DNA of 7,616 bases from an uncultured Erysipelotrichaceae bacterium. GTDB taxonomy: Bacteria; Bacillota_I; Bacilli_A; RFN20; CAG-826. Under the pieces are notes generated by a model. The model made no database searches, was not told the origin of the DNA, and saw only the letters and a program-made list of their open reading frames with translations. The stretch spans positions 1-7,616 of the forward strand of contig CACZNF010000068.1 of assembly GCA_902782395.1 (NCBI GenBank). Direction: 5' to 3'. Below, one piece after another: positions 4,762 through 7,616 of the stretch (the first letter of the stretch is position 1; the number at the start of each line of letters is the position of its first letter). A program made the position numbers and the translations under genes.

Positions 4762-6312
4762 TTAACGCTTAAATATTTTGTTTATTGTTCTGTTTAATGG
4801 ATTTAGTCTTGGATAAATCTTCAAATAAACTTCCTTGTAAATACGGTTGTATTCTTTGTGGTTGTCCATGTTTGGCTTAAAGACGTGTGAAACGTTTGTC
4901 ATATGTTCACATGCTTCATGTACGTCTTTAAATTCACCAACTGCAGTAAATGTCGCAATTGCCGCACCTAAAGATGTGGATTCAATTGTTTGTACTCTGG
5001 CAATCTCTAAACCAAAGATATCCGCGGTGATTTGACAGATTTCATCTGATAGAGATCCACCACCAGAGATTCTTAATGATTTAACTTTATGTTTTTGAGA
5101 TTTTTCAATGCTTTCCAAGCCTTCGCGTAAGGCAAATGCGATACCTTCCACGATAGCGCGATAAATGTGTTTACGTGTATGAACACTTGAGAAACCTAAT
5201 AAAGCACCTTTGGCTAAAGGTCTAGCAAGACCTGGACCCCAATATGGTTGCATGATTAAACCATCTGAACCAACATTAACATCGTTAAGCCATTCATCAA
5301 GGATAGCTTCAATTGGGACTTCTTTTTCTTTGGCTTCTTTTTCAAGTTCTAATGCAAATTCACTAGCGAACCATCTGAGCATCCAATACCCACGATAAAT
5401 CTGTACGTCCATGTTGTATAAGCCTGGGACCGCAGCAGCGTACGCAGGTAAGAATGGTTCTGGTTCATGGTATTTTGGGTTACTAACTTCAATTGTGCAC
5501 GCTGTGCCATATGAAAGCGCGCCAATGTCAGGTGTAAGACAACCTAAGCCGATTGTTTCACAACCTTTATCACTGCCAGTGGCAATTAATCTAATGCCTT
5601 TTGGTAATCCACACTCTTTAGCGATTTCATCGGATAATCGACCGATAACGTCACCTGGTTTCACAACGCGTGGAAGCATGCGTTGAGGAATACCGAAGAT
5701 ACGACCTTTCATCGCTCCTTCTTTATACCATTCAGACTTTTTGTAATTTAAAGGATAGTGACCTGTTAAGCCACCTGGGGAATCGGCTAATTCACCGGTT
5801 AATTTGTAATTAATATATGTGGAAATATTGACGTATTTCTTTGTTTTAGCCCATGTTTCAGGTTCGTTTTCTTTAATCCAGTGCGCAATGGTACGGGTAC
5901 GGTTCATGTTGACTGTGTCCGTCATGCCCACGAGTTTGAACGCGACTCTATGTAATGCAGGTATTTTTTCTTTTGCTTCAGCGAGACGTTGATCCATCCA
6001 AAGGATAACTGGTCTAAGTGGTTGATTGTTTTCATCTAATAAGACGGCAGAGTCTCTAAATGTTGTGACTGTCATAGCGACGATGTCACCTAAGTTTTCT
6101 AAACTTTCTTTGCTGAGTTTCTTAAGGCATTCCACTAAATTTTCCCAGTAGAAGTCGGCAAATTGCTCGGCATAGCCTTTTTTAAGTGCGAATGAGACAG
6201 GTTTATAAGCTTTTTTTGATAGATAGACTATTTCGCCAGATTTATTAATTAAAGCGGTTCTAACAGATTGTGTTCCAAAATCTAGCGTAAGTACTAATGG
6301 GTTGGTATTCAT
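4762..6312 (-). CDS. FGGY-family carbohydrate kinase (substrate unassigned)
   Basis: A 516-residue kinase of the glycerol kinase/xylulokinase superfamily, which phosphorylates a sugar or polyol with ATP. The first actin-like domain starts with the phosphate loop LTLDFGTQSVRTALI (Asp11), and contains ILWMDQR (103-109). The presumed catalytic base is Asp248 in ATGSDKGCETIG (245-256), followed by SYGTACTIEV (268-276). The second domain has the adenosine-binding region ISGGGSLSDEICQITADIFG (415-434) and ESTSLGAAI (444-452). Length matches the family. The start was placed at ATG 6312 because GGGAG lies 9 nt upstream; an alternative TTG nine codons earlier, at 6339, would begin inside the leader. 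It is the first gene of a unit that continues directly into the ATP-grasp ligase. Xylulose, ribulose, glycerol or AI-2-like substrates cannot be separated by eye, and no sugar isomerase or transporter lies beside it. Confidence 0.92.
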   Translation of the reverse strand: MNTNPLVLTLDFGTQSVRTALINKSGEIVYLSKKAYKPVSFALKKGYAEQFADFYWENLVECLKKLSKESLENLGDIVAMTVTTFRDSAVLLDENNQPLRPVILWMDQRLAEAKEKIPALHRVAFKLVGMTDTVNMNRTRTIAHWIKENEPETWAKTKKYVNISTYINYKLTGELADSPGGLTGHYPLNYKKSEWYKEGAMKGRIFGIPQRMLPRVVKPGDVIGRLSDEIAKECGLPKGIRLIATGSDKGCETIGLGCLTPDIGALSYGTACTIEVSNPKYHEPEPFLPAYAAAVPGLYNMDVQIYRGYWMLRWFASEFALELEKEAKEKEVPIEAILDEWLNDVNVGSDGLIMQPYWGPGLARPLAKGALLGFSSVHTRKHIYRAIVEGIAFALREGLESIEKSQKHKVKSLRISGGGSLSDEICQITADIFGLEIARVQTIESTSLGAAIATFTAVGEFKDVHEACEHMTNVSHVFKPNMDNHKEYNRIYKEVYLKIYPRLNPLNRTINKIFKR

Positions 6313-6321
6313 AATTGATTT

Positions 6322-6328
6322 CTCCCTT
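6322..6328 (-). promoter_or_regulatory. Ribosome binding site that sets the FGGY kinase start
   Basis: AAGGGAG on the minus strand, 9 nt before ATG 6312. It supports this start over the upstream TTG at 6339, which has no such site at a usable distance. Confidence 0.75.
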
Positions 6329-6368
6329 ATTTTACGCAAAAGTCCATTTCCCTTATAGTTTACACGGA

Positions 6369-6396
6369 ATTATAGCGAGTGGCACTTTTTTTACAA
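6369..6396 (-). promoter_or_regulatory. Predicted promoter of the FGGY kinase operon
   Basis: On the minus strand TTGTAA (6396-6391, four of six matches to the -35 consensus), 16 nt, then a perfect TATAAT (6374-6369). The predicted start near 6362 gives a leader of about 50 nt before ATG 6312. The leader contains a second SD-like AAGGGA (near 6351-6356). Confidence 0.6.
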
Positions 6397-6400
6397 AAAA

Positions 6401-6429
6401 TGTATGCACGATTACGTATGTGTGATAAT
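6401..6429 (+). promoter_or_regulatory. ppdK: Predicted extended -10 promoter of ppdK
   Basis: TGtGATAAT (6421-6429) is an extended -10 element with five of six matches in the hexamer and the TGn motif. The -35 region at 17 nt (TGTATG, 6401-6406) is poor, as is common when the TGn is present. The start would be near 6436, giving a leader of about 42 nt. Confidence 0.55.
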
Positions 6430-6440
6430 ATTTAAGCGCT

Positions 6441-6455
6441 GTGAGACTATCTCAC
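6441..6455 (+). promoter_or_regulatory. Short hairpin near the 5' end of the ppdK leader
   Basis: GTGAGA (6441-6446) and TCTCAC (6450-6455) form a perfect 6-bp stem with a CTA loop. It begins about 5 nt after the predicted transcript start and is not followed by a T-tract, so it is not a terminator. A 5'-end stem of this kind can protect mRNA; as DNA it could be an operator. Both uses are inference. Confidence 0.45.
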
Positions 6456-6465
6456 GAAGGCCTGC

Positions 6466-6471
6466 AGGAGG
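6466..6471 (+). promoter_or_regulatory. ppdK: Consensus ribosome binding site of ppdK
   Basis: A perfect AGGAGG 6 nt before ATG 6478, indicating high translation, as expected for a central metabolic enzyme. It overlaps the palindrome CCTGCAGG (6461-6468). Confidence 0.9.
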
Positions 6472-6477
6472 AATATT

Positions 6478-7616
6478 ATGGCAGAAAAGAAGTATGTATA
6501 TCCTTTCGAAGAAGCCTATGGTTTAGGAAAAGAACTCTTAGGCGGTAAAGGTGCCGGTTTAGCGGAAATGAGCCACATTGGTGTCCCAGTTCCAGAAGGC
6601 TTCACAATCACAACAGAAGCTTGCACACTTTACTACGAAAGCGGTAAAGAAATTCCAGCATTTGTCGTCGATCAAATCTTCGATGCTATCAAAGGCATTG
6701 AAAAGAAGACCGGTAAGACATTTGGTGGTGATAAGAACCCATTATTAGTTTCTGTGCGTTCTGGCGCAAGAGTCAGTATGCCAGGTATGATGGATACAAT
6801 CTTAAACTTAGGTTTAAACGAAACAACATGTGCTGCTATCGCTAAAGAAACAAACAACGAACGTTTCGCAATGGATAGCTATCGTCGTTTCATTCTTATG
6901 TTCACAAACATTGCCAAGGGTCACCCACGTGATGACATGGACAAAATGTTAGATGACTTAAAGAAGAAAAACGGTTACAAATTAGACACAGAAGTCACTG
7001 CTGAACAATTAAAAGAATTAGTGGCTAAATACAAAGAATACTACAAGAAGACATTCGGTGAAGAATTCCCAACCGATCCAAAAGTCCAATTAATGGAAGC
7101 TGTCGCAGCCGTCTTCAGAAGCTGGGACAACCCAAGAGCGAACGTTTATCGTATGATGAACAACATCCCATATTCATGGGGCACTGCTGTTAACGTTCAA
7201 TCCATGGCTTTCGGTAACAAGGGTGAAACATCCGGTACAGGCGTTGCGTTCTCACGTAACCCAGGTACAGGTGAAAAAGTTATCTCCGCTGAATACTTAC
7301 CAAACGCTCAAGGTGAAGACGTTGTCGCGGGTATCCGTACACCTCTCCACATCGATGAATTAAAAGCTCGTATGCCAGAAGTTTACGAACAATTCGTCAA
7401 GACCATTAAATTAATGGAAAACCACTACCGTGATATGCAAGATATGGAATTCACCGTTGAAGACGGTAAACTCTACTTCTTACAAACACGTAATGGTAAG
7501 AGAACCCCAGCCGCTGCTTTAAAGATCGCTTGCGATTTAGTGGACGAAGGTTTAATCGATGAAAAAGAAGCTGTCTTAAGAATCGATCCAGTCAGCTTTG
7601 ATAAATTATTATTACC
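6478..7616 (+). CDS. ppdK: Pyruvate,phosphate dikinase, N-terminal part (runs off the right edge)
   Basis: The frame is open from ATG 6478 to the window end: 379 residues plus two bases, of a protein usually about 875 long. PPDK interconverts pyruvate, ATP and phosphate with PEP, AMP and pyrophosphate, and in fermentative bacteria often takes the place of pyruvate kinase in a PPi-linked glycolysis (family knowledge). The visible part is the ATP-binding domain: LLGGKGAGLAEM (20-31, Lys24), PLLVSVRSGARVSMPGMMDT (88-107, Arg94), ETSGTGVAFSRNPGTGE (250-266), AQGEDVVAGIRTP (277-289), and QDMEFTVEDGKLYFLQTRNG (321-340), where Asp322, Glu324, Gln336 and Arg338 match the known metal and nucleotide ligands. 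The phosphohistidine and PEP/pyruvate domains lie beyond the window. It is divergent from the FGGY kinase operon, with its own promoter and a consensus ribosome binding site. Confidence 0.97.
   Translation, partial: MAEKKYVYPFEEAYGLGKELLGGKGAGLAEMSHIGVPVPEGFTITTEACTLYYESGKEIPAFVVDQIFDAIKGIEKKTGKTFGGDKNPLLVSVRSGARVSMPGMMDTILNLGLNETTCAAIAKETNNERFAMDSYRRFILMFTNIAKGHPRDDMDKMLDDLKKKNGYKLDTEVTAEQLKELVAKYKEYYKKTFGEEFPTDPKVQLMEAVAAVFRSWDNPRANVYRMMNNIPYSWGTAVNVQSMAFGNKGETSGTGVAFSRNPGTGEKVISAEYLPNAQGEDVVAGIRTPLHIDELKARMPEVYEQFVKTIKLMENHYRDMQDMEFTVEDGKLYFLQTRNGKRTPAAALKIACDLVDEGLIDEKEAVLRIDPVSFDKLLL

Noticed and set aside
5411..5686. 91-residue + strand frame opposite the FGGY kinase
   Set aside because: It is antisense to conserved kinase motifs (including the catalytic Asp region) and its codons mirror the kinase frame; a shadow. 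The same applies to the other antisense frames at 1119-1409, 2113-2346, 3412-3658, 4071-4265, 4847-5035, 5210-5398 and, on the minus strand, 6672-6857.
6431..6444. CcpA cre-like site TTTAAGCGCTGTGA at the ppdK start
   Set aside because: About 10 of 14 positions fit a cre consensus, but the outer TGnnA and the WWWCA half are poor and no CcpA is known for this organism; too weak to list as a site.

Overview
The window reads as a piece of a low-GC, Firmicutes-type chromosome (Bacilli, Erysipelotrichia-like or uncultured Mollicutes-related; this placement is inference). The evidence is the AT-rich sequence, leucine coded mainly by TTA, strong purine-rich ribosome binding sites (AGGAGG, GGGAGGGAG), hairpin plus T-tract terminators, and a pyruvate,phosphate dikinase typical of fermentative anaerobes. 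The genetic code looks standard: tryptophan is TGG throughout, and the intact genes stop with TAA or, once, TAG.

Layout. The first 555 bases are the 3' end of typA/bipA on the + strand, closed by a hairpin that also faces the convergent minus-strand genes. From 583 to 6312 every gene is on the minus strand, in three units. Unit A (583-2402, transcribed leftward) is an RluA-type pseudouridine synthase followed by a split membrane/TrkA-C (RCK_C) protein. Unit B (2473-3313) is a DegV/FakB-type fatty-acid binding protein in two pieces, with its own terminator. Unit C (3418-6312) is an FGGY sugar kinase, an ATP-grasp ligase 2 nt behind it, and an arginine-rich 47-residue ORF starting 1 nt after the ligase stop; a hairpin terminator follows. 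A 165-bp divergent intergenic region then separates unit C from the + strand ppdK gene, which runs off the right edge.

The two most notable signals are these. First, two genes less than 2 kb apart (the TrkA-C protein and DegV) show the same lesion: the downstream half lies in the +1 frame, and the family alignment I can do by eye suggests a few to several tens of residues are also missing at the joint. That looks like out-of-frame internal deletion rather than a simple one-base indel; decay and assembly error both remain possible. Second, the tightly coupled FGGY kinase, ATP-grasp and Arg-rich small ORF form a compact operon with no recognisable isomerase, transporter or regulator beside it. 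It is a candidate for an uncharacterised two-step route (phosphorylate a polyol or sugar, then ligate a carboxylate to an amine), but the substrate cannot be read from the sequence.

No tRNA, rRNA, CRISPR array, insertion sequence or clear mobile element was seen. No gene-free stretch exceeds 300 bases.
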